Shown here piece by piece: positions 35,104 through 42,720 of a stretch of 64,000 nt of DNA. The stretch is from Streptomyces venezuelae (GTDB lineage Bacteria > Actinomycetota > Actinomycetes > Streptomycetales > Streptomycetaceae), in contig NZ_CP029194.1 in assembly GCF_008642375.1 (NCBI RefSeq), forward strand, positions 4,154,001 to 4,218,000. Reading direction: 5' to 3'. Each line of letters begins with the position of its first letter. Position 1 is the first letter of the stretch. Under the pieces are notes generated by a model. That model was not told the origin of the DNA, did not search any database, and saw nothing but the letters and a program-made list of their open reading frames with translations. Made by a program: the position numbers and the translations under genes.

Positions 35104-35472
35104 GCTTATCTCCGGTCCTGTCGTGGCCGCGTACGGGAAAGGCCCCGGTCCGCGCTCGTGGCGTGGGCCGGGGCCTTCTCCGTAGGACGGGGGGAACGGC
35201 ATCGGGGGGACAAGCCGCTCCCCCCGATGAGAACCGGTCCTACAAGCCTGCGCCGCGGTCAGGGGGGAAGCTCACGGCGCGGACCCCGCAGTGCGGGCCG
35301 GTTCCGACAAGCCCTTCGGATTCCTGCCAGATCCTCCGGGCTCGACATCCATCCTGCTCGCCCGTCACTCTTCCGGGGGGCGGCAAAAGGCCTCGATCTC
35401 CGGGTCCTTGGTCCATAAAGGCTCGGTTAGAGTGGCGCGGTCGTACGGCGGGGGACAGGGGAGGGCAGAGCA
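35104..35472. other. Intergenic stretch with two more hairpins
   Basis: No gene is convincing here. AAGGCCCCGG at 35139-35148 pairs with CCGGGGCCTT at 35168-35177. CATCGGGGGG at 35200-35209 pairs perfectly with CCCCCCGATG at 35220-35229. The second half should hold the promoter of the small membrane protein at 35473; the sequence around 35405-35435 is AT-richer but no clear -35/-10 pair stands out. Confidence 0.5.
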
Positions 35473-35637
35473 GTGGTGCAAGCGAAGAAGGTCGCGCTGT
35501 ACGCGATCGTGGTCTTTGTGCTGTACACGATCGTCACGTCCCCCTCCAGAGCGGCCGATCTCGTCCAGGTAGGGTTCGAGGGCATTTCCAGCGCCGCCCA
35601 GGGTGTCGGCGAGTTCATGACCGAACTCATCAACTAG
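35473..35637 (+). CDS. Small single-TM membrane protein
   Basis: 54 aa, start GTG 35473 (or 35476). MVQAKKVALYAIVVFVLYT then a polar tail VGFEGISSAAQGVGEFMTELIN. One TM helix, C-terminus amphipathic. It sits ten bases upstream of the Dabb gene, so the two are likely cotranscribed. Unknown function. Confidence 0.72.
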   Translation: MVQAKKVALYAIVVFVLYTIVTSPSRAADLVQVGFEGISSAAQGVGEFMTELIN

Positions 35638-35646
35638 GAGCCCTTC

Positions 35647-35940
35647 GTGATCCGCCATCTGGTCCTCTTCAAGCTCAACGAGGGAGTCGAGCGCGACGAG
35701 CCGCGCGTCGTCGCCGGCGTCGAGGCCTTCCGCGCGCTCGGCGAGCAGATCCCGGAGCTGAGGTTCTGGGAGTGCGACTGGAACATCACCGACCGGCCGA
35801 TCGCGTACGACTTCGCGATCAACTCCGCCGTTGAGGACAAGGACGCCCTCCAGCGCTACCTGGAGCACCCCGCCCACCAGGCGGGCGTCGCCCAGTGGCG
35901 CGAGTTCGCCACCTGGGTGATCGCGGACTACGCGTTCTAG
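35647..35940 (+). CDS. Dabb (stress-responsive alpha/beta barrel) protein
   Basis: 97 aa, GTG 35647 after AGGAG that overlaps the previous stop. MIRHLVLFKLNEGVERDEP, then ITDRPIAYDFAINSAVEDKDALQRYLEHPAHQA, the classic Dabb/PF07876 pattern (dimeric ferredoxin-like barrel, conserved His in the PAHQ helix). Function in bacteria is unclear; plant relatives respond to salt stress. Confidence 0.92.
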   Translation: MIRHLVLFKLNEGVERDEPRVVAGVEAFRALGEQIPELRFWECDWNITDRPIAYDFAINSAVEDKDALQRYLEHPAHQAGVAQWREFATWVIADYAF

Positions 35941-35963
35941 CCACACCCGGAGCATTCACGCCG

Positions 35964-35998
35964 GCGAGGCCCCCCACCGTCATGGTGGGGGGCCTCGC
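35964..35998 (+). terminator. Hairpin terminator after Dabb gene
   Basis: GCGAGGCCCCCCACC and its complement form a perfect 15-bp stem with loop GTCAT. Confidence 0.88.
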
Positions 35999-36162
35999 GG
36001 GGTTCTGGCCTCCCCTTTTGCTCCAACATGCCCTCAACACGTGGCTATACGGTGCTTGCACACAGTGGACATGTCTTGTGATGCTATGACCGCTTTTGAC
36101 GGATGAGTTGACCGTTGTTGACCCAGTCGACCAGCAAGACCAGCCAAAGGGGTGGCGTGAAC

Positions 36163-37008
36163 GTGCCGGCCAGTACAGCGCCTCAGGTCCCGCCCCAGCA
36201 CGAGGCAGGTGGGGCGGAGCCCCCGCGCCCCCGCCCCCAGAGCACCCGCGGCGCCGACACCCGCGCCCTCACGCAGGTGCTCTTCGGGCAGCTCAAGCAC
36301 CTGGAACCGGGCACTCCGGAGCACCACCGGGTGCGCGGGGCCCTCATCGAGGCCAACCTGCCGCTCGTGCGGTACGCGGCGGCCCGCTTCCGCTCCCGCA
36401 ACGAGCCGATGGAGGACGTCGTCCAGGTCGGCACCATCGGCCTGATCAACGCCATCGACCGCTTCGACCCCGACCGGGGCGTGCAGTTCCCGACCTTCGC
36501 CATGCCGACGGTCGTCGGCGAGATCAAGCGGTACTTCCGCGACAACGTCCGGACCGTGCACGTGCCGCGCAGACTGCACGAGCTGTGGGTCCAGGTGAAC
36601 GGCGCCACGGAGGACCTCACGACGGCCCACGGACGCTCCCCCACGACCGCGGAGATCGCCGAGCGGCTGCGGATCGGCGAGGACGAGGTGCTCGCCTGCA
36701 TCGAGGCCGGACGGTCGTACCACGCGACCTCACTGGAGGCCGCACAGGAGGGCGACGGGCTGCCCGGACTGCTCGACCGGCTCGGCTACGAGGACCCCGC
36801 GCTCGCCGGCGTGGAGCACCGCGACCTCGTCCGGCACCTGCTCGTCCAACTGCCCGAGCGCGAGCAGCGGATCCTGATGCTGCGCTACTACAGCAACCTG
36901 ACCCAGTCTCAGATCAGCCAGGAGCTCGGCGTCTCGCAGATGCATGTGTCAAGGCTCCTCGCCCGCAGCTTCGCACGTTTGAGATCCGCAAACAGAATCG
37001 AGGCGTAA
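36163..37008 (+). CDS. sigF: RNA polymerase sigma factor SigF (SigB/SigF/SigG family)
   Basis: 281 aa. Sigma-70 family without region 1: region 2 LIEANLPLVRYAAARF, EDVVQVGTIGLINAIDRFDP, RGVQFPTFAMPTVVGEIKRY; region 3 FRDNVRTVHVPRRLHELW; region 4 ILMLRYYSNLTQSQISQELG, QMHVSRLLARSF. The sequence is almost that of Streptomyces SigF, needed late in spore maturation. Start GTG 36163 (MPASTAPQVPP); GTG 36157 is the alternative, both behind AAAGGGG. No anti-sigma or anti-anti-sigma gene is adjacent. The 36000-36156 leader should carry its developmental promoter, which I could not identify. Confidence 0.94.
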   Translation: MPASTAPQVPPQHEAGGAEPPRPRPQSTRGADTRALTQVLFGQLKHLEPGTPEHHRVRGALIEANLPLVRYAAARFRSRNEPMEDVVQVGTIGLINAIDRFDPDRGVQFPTFAMPTVVGEIKRYFRDNVRTVHVPRRLHELWVQVNGATEDLTTAHGRSPTTAEIAERLRIGEDEVLACIEAGRSYHATSLEAAQEGDGLPGLLDRLGYEDPALAGVEHRDLVRHLLVQLPEREQRILMLRYYSNLTQSQISQELGVSQMHVSRLLARSFARLRSANRIEA

Positions 37009-37243
37009 CCGGAACGGGTAGACCGGTTCGGAGCAGTTCTGCGGCACCCCAAATGCCGTACACCCCTTGTTTCCTGCGGAAATGCACCGTCTGCTTGTCG
37101 ACAAGTCACTACAGCGTGTTGCCGACATGTGACATTCTGCTGGAACCGAGTTTGCCGCAGCCCCGCCGCCGGTATTCAGGTGGAGGCTGCGTTCCTCAGA
37201 TGGTCGCGGCCACCGCGACCGTCCGCGACCTCAAGGGGGTGGC

Positions 37244-38212
37244 ATGTCCACAGAACTGGGCAGCTCGAAGGTGCTCACGCTCACGCCCGTTCCCGTGCCC
37301 ACGCAGACGACGGCTCCGACCGCGGCCGAAAGCTCCGCGGGGAGCTCCGCGGAGATCGTCGTGGCGGAGAACGTCACGGCGAGCGCCGTCGACACCGTGG
37401 CGACCACGGCTCCGCCGCTGCCCGCCACCTCCGGCGCCCTCGACACGCGCACCCTCTCGCGCTCCCTGTTCCTGCGCCTGCGCGCCCTCGACACCGAAGG
37501 CGCCGCCGCCGACAGCCCGGAGCGGACCTACGTCCGCGACACCCTCATCGAGCTCAACCTCCCCCTCGTGCGGTACGCGGCGGCCCGCTTCCGCTCCCGC
37601 AACGAGCCGATGGAGGACATCGTCCAGGTCGGCACCATCGGCCTGATCAAGGCGATCGACCGCTTCGACTGCGAACGGGGCGTGGAGTTCCCGACGTTCG
37701 CCATGCCCACGGTCGTCGGCGAGATCAAGCGCTTCTTCCGCGACACCTCGTGGTCCGTGCGCGTGCCGCGCCGGCTCCAGGAGCTGCGGCTCGCCCTCAC
37801 CAAGGCCAGCGACGAGCTCGCGCAGAAGCTCGACCGCTCCCCCACCGTGCCCGAACTCGCCGCCGTGCTCGGGGTGTCGGAGGAGGACGTCGTCGACGGC
37901 CTCGCCGTCGGCAACGCCTACACGGCCTCGTCCCTCGACTCCCCCTCGCCCGAGGACGACGGCGGCGAGGGCTCGCTCGCCGACCGCCTGGGCTACGAGG
38001 ACACCGCCCTCGAAGGCGTCGAGTACCGCGAGTCCCTCAAGCCGCTGCTCGCCAAACTCCCGCCCAGGGAGCGGCAGATCATCATGCTGCGCTTCTTCGC
38101 CAACATGACCCAGTCGCAGATCGGCGAAGAGGTCGGCATCTCCCAGATGCACGTCTCGCGGCTGCTCACCCGCACGCTCGCCCAGCTGCGCGAGGGCCTC
38201 ATCTCCGACTGA
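37244..38212 (+). CDS. sigN: RNA polymerase sigma factor, SigN-type (SigB/SigF family)
   Basis: 322 aa, ATG 37244 after GGGGTGG. An N-terminal extension of about 65 residues (Thr/Ala/Val-rich) is followed by regions 2-4 as in SigF: LIELNLPLVRYAAARF, EDIVQVGTIGLIKAIDRFDC, FRDTSWSVRVPRRLQELR, ADRLGYEDTALEGVEYRE, IIMLRFFANMTQSQIGEEVG. Position directly behind sigF agrees with the sigF-sigN order in S. coelicolor, where SigN acts in a subapical compartment during sporulation. The 235-bp gap upstream has room for its own promoter. Confidence 0.88.
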   Translation: MSTELGSSKVLTLTPVPVPTQTTAPTAAESSAGSSAEIVVAENVTASAVDTVATTAPPLPATSGALDTRTLSRSLFLRLRALDTEGAAADSPERTYVRDTLIELNLPLVRYAAARFRSRNEPMEDIVQVGTIGLIKAIDRFDCERGVEFPTFAMPTVVGEIKRFFRDTSWSVRVPRRLQELRLALTKASDELAQKLDRSPTVPELAAVLGVSEEDVVDGLAVGNAYTASSLDSPSPEDDGGEGSLADRLGYEDTALEGVEYRESLKPLLAKLPPRERQIIMLRFFANMTQSQIGEEVGISQMHVSRLLTRTLAQLREGLISD

Positions 38213-38232
38213 CTTGCCGAAAGCTCGGTCCT

Positions 38233-38249
38233 ACTGACGATCCGTCAGT
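38233..38249. promoter_or_regulatory. Palindromic operator-like site
   Basis: ACTGACG-ATC-CGTCAGT, a perfect 17-bp inverted repeat 14 bp upstream of the lipoprotein ATG. It resembles TetR-type operators in form; the cognate regulator is not evident. Confidence 0.5.
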
Positions 38250-38262
38250 CACACTTGAGCCC

Positions 38263-39129
38263 ATGAGGCGAAGGAAGCCGGGACCGGGACTCGTGGCGGT
38301 GGCGCTCTGCCTCGGCGGAGCGCTGACCGCCTGCGGTGGCGGAGGAGACGGCGAGGGGTACGCGGCGGTCGGCGCCGGCCCTTCCCCGAAGGGCGCGGTC
38401 ACCCCCTCCGGCGCGGTCACTCTGGTCCCCCTGGACGACCCCACGGCGAGCGGGACGACCTCCAGCACCTCGTCACCGGCACCGACGCCGTCATGGTCGG
38501 GTGCGGGTGGGGGGCTCTCCCCCACGCCCCCGCTCTCCGACGCGCCGGGCGACCCGGGCGACCCGGGCTCTTCCGGTACGCGTCCGGGTACGGCTCCGGC
38601 GACCTCCGCACCCGGCGGCCCCGGCCCTGGCTCCGGCTCCGGCCCCGGCCCCGGCGGCGGTTCCTCCACCTCCGGTACGGCTCCGGGCTCCGGCGACGGC
38701 ACCCCGCCCCGTACCCCCACCACCGCACCCGCCCCCGGCACCGGCGGCCCCGGCCCGTCGTCCGCGCCGCCCACGACACCGGCCCCGACGCCCTCCCCCA
38801 CGCCCCCGGCGACGACGCCCGCACCCGCCTTGCTGACCGTCTCCTCGCCCGTCCTCGCCGACGGCGACCGGCGCTGGTGCGAGCGGGTGACCGTCACCTT
38901 CCGCAACACCGGTGGCACGGCGGCCCGTTCGGGCACGGCCACCTTCGCCACGCACATCATCGGCGCCCTCGGTGTCCACTGGGCGACGATCACCTCCAGC
39001 CAGCCCCTGCCCGCCCCGATCGCCGCGGCGACGTCACGGACACAGACGTACACCGTGTGCGTGGACTCCTGGCGGGTGCCGCTGGGCATGCGGATCGACA
39101 CCCAGCGGGTCACCGCCGACTGGCAATGA
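38263..39129 (+). CDS. Putative lipoprotein with Pro/Ser/Thr/Gly-rich stalk
   Basis: 288 aa. N-terminus MRRRKPGPGLVAVALCLGGA then lipobox LTAC at about residue 24. A long low-complexity stalk (about residues 60-190) of Pro, Gly, Ser and Thr would span the cell wall. The C-terminal domain (about 195-288) is globular: SSPVLADGDRRWCERVTVTF, THIIGALGVHWATITS, YTVCVDSWRVPLGMRI, with two Cys that may pair. ATG 38263. Family not recognised. Confidence 0.8.
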   Translation: MRRRKPGPGLVAVALCLGGALTACGGGGDGEGYAAVGAGPSPKGAVTPSGAVTLVPLDDPTASGTTSSTSSPAPTPSWSGAGGGLSPTPPLSDAPGDPGDPGSSGTRPGTAPATSAPGGPGPGSGSGPGPGGGSSTSGTAPGSGDGTPPRTPTTAPAPGTGGPGPSSAPPTTPAPTPSPTPPATTPAPALLTVSSPVLADGDRRWCERVTVTFRNTGGTAARSGTATFATHIIGALGVHWATITSSQPLPAPIAAATSRTQTYTVCVDSWRVPLGMRIDTQRVTADWQ

Positions 39130-39139
39130 CCGGGAAGCA

Positions 39140-39197
39140 GACCGATGACAACGGTGGGCCGGGAAACGGACCGATGACAACGGTGGGCCGGGAAACG
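39140..39197. repeat. 29-bp tandem repeat
   Basis: Two exact copies (39140-39168 and 39169-39197) of a unit starting GACCGATGACAACGG, plus a partial third (CGGTGGGCCGGG) that forms one arm of the terminator at 39199. The terminator stem sequence seems to have been the source of the duplication. Confidence 0.9.
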
Positions 39198-39198
39198 A

Positions 39199-39237
39199 CG
39201 GTGGGCCGGGTCCGCCTGAAGCGGACCCGGCCCACCG
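39199..39237. terminator. Bidirectional hairpin terminator
   Basis: CGGTGGGCCGGGTCCGC and its exact complement form a 17-bp stem with loop CTGAA. It lies between converging genes ending at 39129 and 39262. Confidence 0.88.
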
Positions 39238-39261
39238 GGGTGCTGCTGTAGGGACGGGCGG

Positions 39262-39573
39262 TCAGCCCAGGGCGAGCCAGGCGACGGCCGCCAGGATGGC
39301 GATCACCGCGACGACGCCGACGATCAGGCCGACGCGCGGCCCGGCCGACGCGGGGGCCGCGGTCTGCGGCTGGCGCTGCTGCGGAGCCTCGTCGACGAAG
39401 GCGCGGAACATCTGCGTGCTGCCGGCGGGGTCGTAGGCGCCCTCGGGGGCCTGCCCCTGGGGGGCGTAACCCTGCGGGTTCTGGGGGCCGTAGCCCTGAG
39501 GACCCTGGCCCTGGGGGCCGTAACCCTGAGGGCCCTGGCCCTGGCCGTACGGTGCTTGGGGGTTGTGTGCCAT
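39262..39573 (-). CDS. Gln/Gly/Pro-repeat protein with C-terminal membrane anchor
   Basis: 103 aa. The N-terminal half is built of PQGYGPQGQG-type repeats (residues about 5-45), then AYDPAGSTQMFRAFVDEAP, and a single C-terminal TM (VGLIVGVVAVIAILAAVAWL) ending at the last residues: a tail-anchored topology. The STQMFRAF segment followed by an acidic stretch looks conserved and may be a binding motif. Family unknown; similar proteins are common in Streptomyces. Confidence 0.78.
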   Translation of the reverse strand: MAHNPQAPYGQGQGPQGYGPQGQGPQGYGPQNPQGYAPQGQAPEGAYDPAGSTQMFRAFVDEAPQQRQPQTAAPASAGPRVGLIVGVVAVIAILAAVAWLALG

Positions 39574-39680
39574 GAGCCAGGACCCTAGCGAAGTCCGGGT
39601 GGGCGGCCCAAGCCCGTGGCCCTCCCCCTCCGCCCCGACCGCCCTTTGCCGATTCTTTAGCGCCGTTTGACCGATTTAGT

Positions 39681-39722
39681 TTGCCTGAAGCAACCATCCA
39701 TCTCTATCGTTGCCCTAAGCAA
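39681..39722 (+). promoter_or_regulatory. Twin MarR operators upstream of marR-MFS operon
   Basis: TTGC-CTGAA-GCAA (39681-39693) and TTGC-CCTAA-GCAA (39710-39722) are two matching inverted repeats with 5-nt centres, 29 bp apart centre to centre. The second extends to GTTGC/GCAAC. They lie 21-60 bp before the MarR start, across the likely promoter. Confidence 0.8.
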
Positions 39723-39742
39723 CAACATCCATGGAGTGTCCG

Positions 39743-40195
39743 ATGGGTCCGATGGACAGAGACAGGCGCTACGAGAACCTCGCCCGCCAGGTGAGCGCGA
39801 TCGGAGCGGTGAAGCGTGGACTCGCACGCACCCTGCCCGCCGAATGCCCCGGCGGGTCCGCCGTCGTCCTCGCCCTGCTCCACCACCACGGGGACATGCG
39901 GATCGGCCGCGTCTCCGAACTGATGGCCGTCGACATGTCGGTCAGCAGCCGCCACGTGGCCCACACCGTGGACCGCGGCTGGGTCGAGCGACTGCCCGAC
40001 CCCGCCGACAAGCGCTCCCGCATCCTGCACCTGACCACCGCGGGCGAGTCCATGCTCGCCGTCCTCGACCGACGGCTGACGGACATGCTCGCCCGCACGC
40101 TCGCCGACTGGTCCGACGACGACGTCGAACTGCTCACCGACCTGCTCGCCCGCCTCCGCGACTCCTTCGGGGACTGCCGGGCCCACCACGCTTGA
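39743..40195 (+). CDS. MarR family transcriptional regulator
   Basis: 150 aa from ATG 39743, which has GGAG six bases upstream; ATG 39731 has no SD. Winged helix at about residues 45-100: LALLHHHGDMRIGRVSELMA, SSRHVAHTVDRGWVERLPDPADKRSRIL is the MarR recognition helix and wing. It is followed by the MFS gene after 15 bp, so it forms a self-regulated marR-efflux operon through the twin sites upstream. Confidence 0.9.
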   Translation: MGPMDRDRRYENLARQVSAIGAVKRGLARTLPAECPGGSAVVLALLHHHGDMRIGRVSELMAVDMSVSSRHVAHTVDRGWVERLPDPADKRSRILHLTTAGESMLAVLDRRLTDMLARTLADWSDDDVELLTDLLARLRDSFGDCRAHHA

Positions 40196-40210
40196 GAACG
40201 AAGGAAGTTG

Positions 40211-41818
40211 ATGGCAACCACCACACCTGCCACCGGTGTGCGCGGCGGGAGTGCCCGACCGGGGGACACCACCGCCACCGGCGCCCCGATGACGCACCGG
40301 CAGATCATGGAGGCGCTTTCCGGCCTGCTGCTCGGCATGTTCGTCGCCATCCTGTCCTCGACGATCGTCTCCAACGCCCTCCCGCAGATCATCACCGACC
40401 TGGGCGGCGGCCAGTCCGCCTACACCTGGGTGGTCACGGCCGCCCTCCTCGCGATGACCGCGACGACCCCGCTCTGGGGCAAGCTGGCCGACCTCTTCTC
40501 CAAGAAGCTGCTCGTCCAGACAGCCCTGGTCATCTACGTCGCGGGCTCGGTCGTCGCCGGCCTCTCGCAGAGCACCGGCATGCTCATCGCCTGCCGTGTC
40601 GTCCAGGGCATCGGCGTCGGCGGTCTGACCGCCCTCTCCCAGATCATCCTGGCCGCGATGATCGCCCCGCGTGAGCGCGGCCGCTACAGCGGCTACCTCG
40701 GCGCGACCTTCGCCGTCGCCACCGTCGGCGGCCCGCTGCTCGGCGGCGTCATCACCGACACCGACTGGCTCGGCTGGCGCTGGTGCTTCTACGTGGGCGT
40801 GCCCTTCGCGATCATCGCGCTGATCGTCCTGCAGAAGACCCTGAACCTCCCCGTCGTGAAGCGCCAGGTCAAGGTCGACTGGGCGGGCGCCTTCTTCATC
40901 AGCGCCGCCGTCTCCCTGCTCCTCGTCTGGGTCACCTTCGCGGGCGACAAGTACGACTGGATGTCCTGGCAGACCGCCGTCATGGTGCTCGGTTCGATCG
41001 CGCTCGGCGGGATCTTCGTGCTCGTCGAGTCGAGGGCGAGCGAGCCGATCATCCCGCTCCGCCTCTTCCGCAACCGCACGATCACCCTGGCCTCGCTCGC
41101 CTCGCTCTTCGTGGGTGTCGCGATGTTCGCCGGCACGGTCTTCTTCAGCCAGTACTTCCAGCTCGCGCGGAACGAGTCGCCGACGATGTCCGGCGTCCTC
41201 ACCATCCCGATGATCGCGGGCCTGTTCCTCTCCTCCACCGTCTCCGGCCTGATCATCACGAAGACCGGCAGGTGGAAGGCGTGGCTGGTCAGCGGTGGCG
41301 CCCTGGCCGCCGGCGGGCTCGGGATGCTCGGCACGATCCGCTACGACACGACGTACTGGCACATCGCGGTCTTCATGGCGGTCCTCGGCCTCGGCCTCGG
41401 CATGATGATGCAGAACCTCGTGCTCTGCACCCAGAACCAGGTGGACCCCGCCGACCTCGGCGCCGCCTCCTCCGTCGTCACCTTCTTCCGCTCCCTCGGC
41501 GGTGCGGTCGGCGTCTCGGCGCTGGGCGCGGTCATGGCCCACCGGGTCACGGACTACGTCAAGGAGGGCATGGCCGAGCTCGGTCCGAAGGCCGCGGCCG
41601 CGATGGGCCAGAGCGGCTCGGGCGGCGGGATCCCGGACATGGACAAGCTGCCGGGCCCGATCCGTACGGTCATGGAGAGCGCGTACGGACACGGTGTCGG
41701 CGACGTCTTCCTCTACTCGGCGCCGTTCGCGCTGCTCGCCTTCGTGGTGACCCTGTTCATCAAGGAGGTCGCCCTGAAGAGCAGCGCGGTGGAGGCCGAC
41801 GCGAAGGCCGACGCGTAA
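40211..41818 (+). CDS. MFS multidrug transporter, DHA2/EmrB-QacA type
   Basis: 535 aa, about 14 TM helices. TM1 LLGMFVAILSSTIVSNALPQI, motif A WGKLADLFSKKLLVQ, motif C TFAVATVGGPLLGGVIT. Start ATG 40211 after AAGGAAG. The loop before the last TM carries a Gly/Ser/Met segment (MGQSGSGGGIPDMDKL) common in actinobacterial members. It is the pump of the marR operon; substrate unknown. Confidence 0.93.
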   Translation: MATTTPATGVRGGSARPGDTTATGAPMTHRQIMEALSGLLLGMFVAILSSTIVSNALPQIITDLGGGQSAYTWVVTAALLAMTATTPLWGKLADLFSKKLLVQTALVIYVAGSVVAGLSQSTGMLIACRVVQGIGVGGLTALSQIILAAMIAPRERGRYSGYLGATFAVATVGGPLLGGVITDTDWLGWRWCFYVGVPFAIIALIVLQKTLNLPVVKRQVKVDWAGAFFISAAVSLLLVWVTFAGDKYDWMSWQTAVMVLGSIALGGIFVLVESRASEPIIPLRLFRNRTITLASLASLFVGVAMFAGTVFFSQYFQLARNESPTMSGVLTIPMIAGLFLSSTVSGLIITKTGRWKAWLVSGGALAAGGLGMLGTIRYDTTYWHIAVFMAVLGLGLGMMMQNLVLCTQNQVDPADLGAASSVVTFFRSLGGAVGVSALGAVMAHRVTDYVKEGMAELGPKAAAAMGQSGSGGGIPDMDKLPGPIRTVMESAYGHGVGDVFLYSAPFALLAFVVTLFIKEVALKSSAVEADAKADA

Positions 41819-41822
41819 GACT

Positions 41823-41897
41823 CCCGGCCGCGCTTCGAGCGGAGGCGCGGCCGGGTCGGGTACGGAGCGGCGGGCAGGGGACGGCCCGCCGCTCCGT
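41823..41897. terminator. Double hairpin between converging genes
   Basis: CCCGGCCGCGC (41823-41833) pairs with 41845-41855. ACGGAGCGGCGGGC (41862-41875) pairs with 41884-41897. The second stem touches the stop of the minus-strand TetR gene. The two hairpins probably end the two converging operons. Confidence 0.8.
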
Positions 41898-42685
41898 CAT
41901 TTCTCCGTGTCGCGCGCCGCCTCGGCCTCACGCGCGACCATGACCTCGATGCCGGCGACCAGAACGTCCAGGGCGTAGGCGAAGTCGCGGTCCCAGATGG
42001 CGCTGACGCTGCCGTGCGAGGCCCGCTCGTCGAGGATCTCCTTCATGCCCTCGGCCTGCGTCCGGAACTGCGGGTCGTCCCGGAACGCCTTGATCGAGTC
42101 CACGTAGAACTCGTCCTGTGACATCCCGACGTCCGCCGCGCGCCGGCCGAACTGGGACTCGATCGTCCCGTAGCCGTACACGAACTGGAAGACCGCCGAC
42201 ATCGCGCTCGGCTGGCGCTCCAGCGACAGGCCGGTGTCCCGGATCGACTCGTGGATCTTCTGGCCGACGGCGATGGCCTTCGGGCCGATGTTCAGGTACT
42301 GGCACGTGCTCGGCGACATCCACGCGTGCCGGACCAGCATCCGCCGGTACTCCAGGGCGAGCACGCGGATCCGCTCCCGCCAGTCGCCGGCGGCGTCGAC
42401 GGCCGCCAGGTCGACCTCGCCGTAGACGCTGTCCATGGCGAACTCGATGATGTCGTCCTTGGTGTCCACGTACCAGTAGAGGGACATGGCCGTGACGCCG
42501 AGCTCGGTCGCGAGCTTGCGCATCGACAGCTTGGCGAGGCCCTCCTCGTCGAGCATCCGGATCGAGGTGGTGACGATCCGGTCCCGGTCGAGGCCGGCCG
42601 GGCCGCCGCCGCTGCGGGCGGCCCTCTCCTCCAGCCAGACGCTGGAACGCGCCGGGTTCTTGGCCCGATCGGCTGCCTTGACCAT
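41897..42685 (-). CDS. TetR family regulator with TetR/AcrR C-terminal domain
   Basis: 262 aa. N-terminal extension, then HTH LDRDRIVTTSIRMLDEEGLAKLSMRKLATELGVTAMSLYWYVDTKDD (given in part: RKLATELGVTAMSLYWYV), typical of the TetR group that includes true TetR. The C-terminal domain is helical. It lies 35 bp downstream of the MFS gene on the same strand, so pump and repressor are cotranscribed, and the operators at 44251-44295 are its likely target. Confidence 0.9.
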   Translation of the reverse strand: MVKAADRAKNPARSSVWLEERAARSGGGPAGLDRDRIVTTSIRMLDEEGLAKLSMRKLATELGVTAMSLYWYVDTKDDIIEFAMDSVYGEVDLAAVDAAGDWRERIRVLALEYRRMLVRHAWMSPSTCQYLNIGPKAIAVGQKIHESIRDTGLSLERQPSAMSAVFQFVYGYGTIESQFGRRAADVGMSQDEFYVDSIKAFRDDPQFRTQAEGMKEILDERASHGSVSAIWDRDFAYALDVLVAGIEVMVAREAEAARDTEK

Positions 42686-42720
42686 CGCGTTCCTCCGTCT
42701 GTCAGCGGTCCGTCACCATG

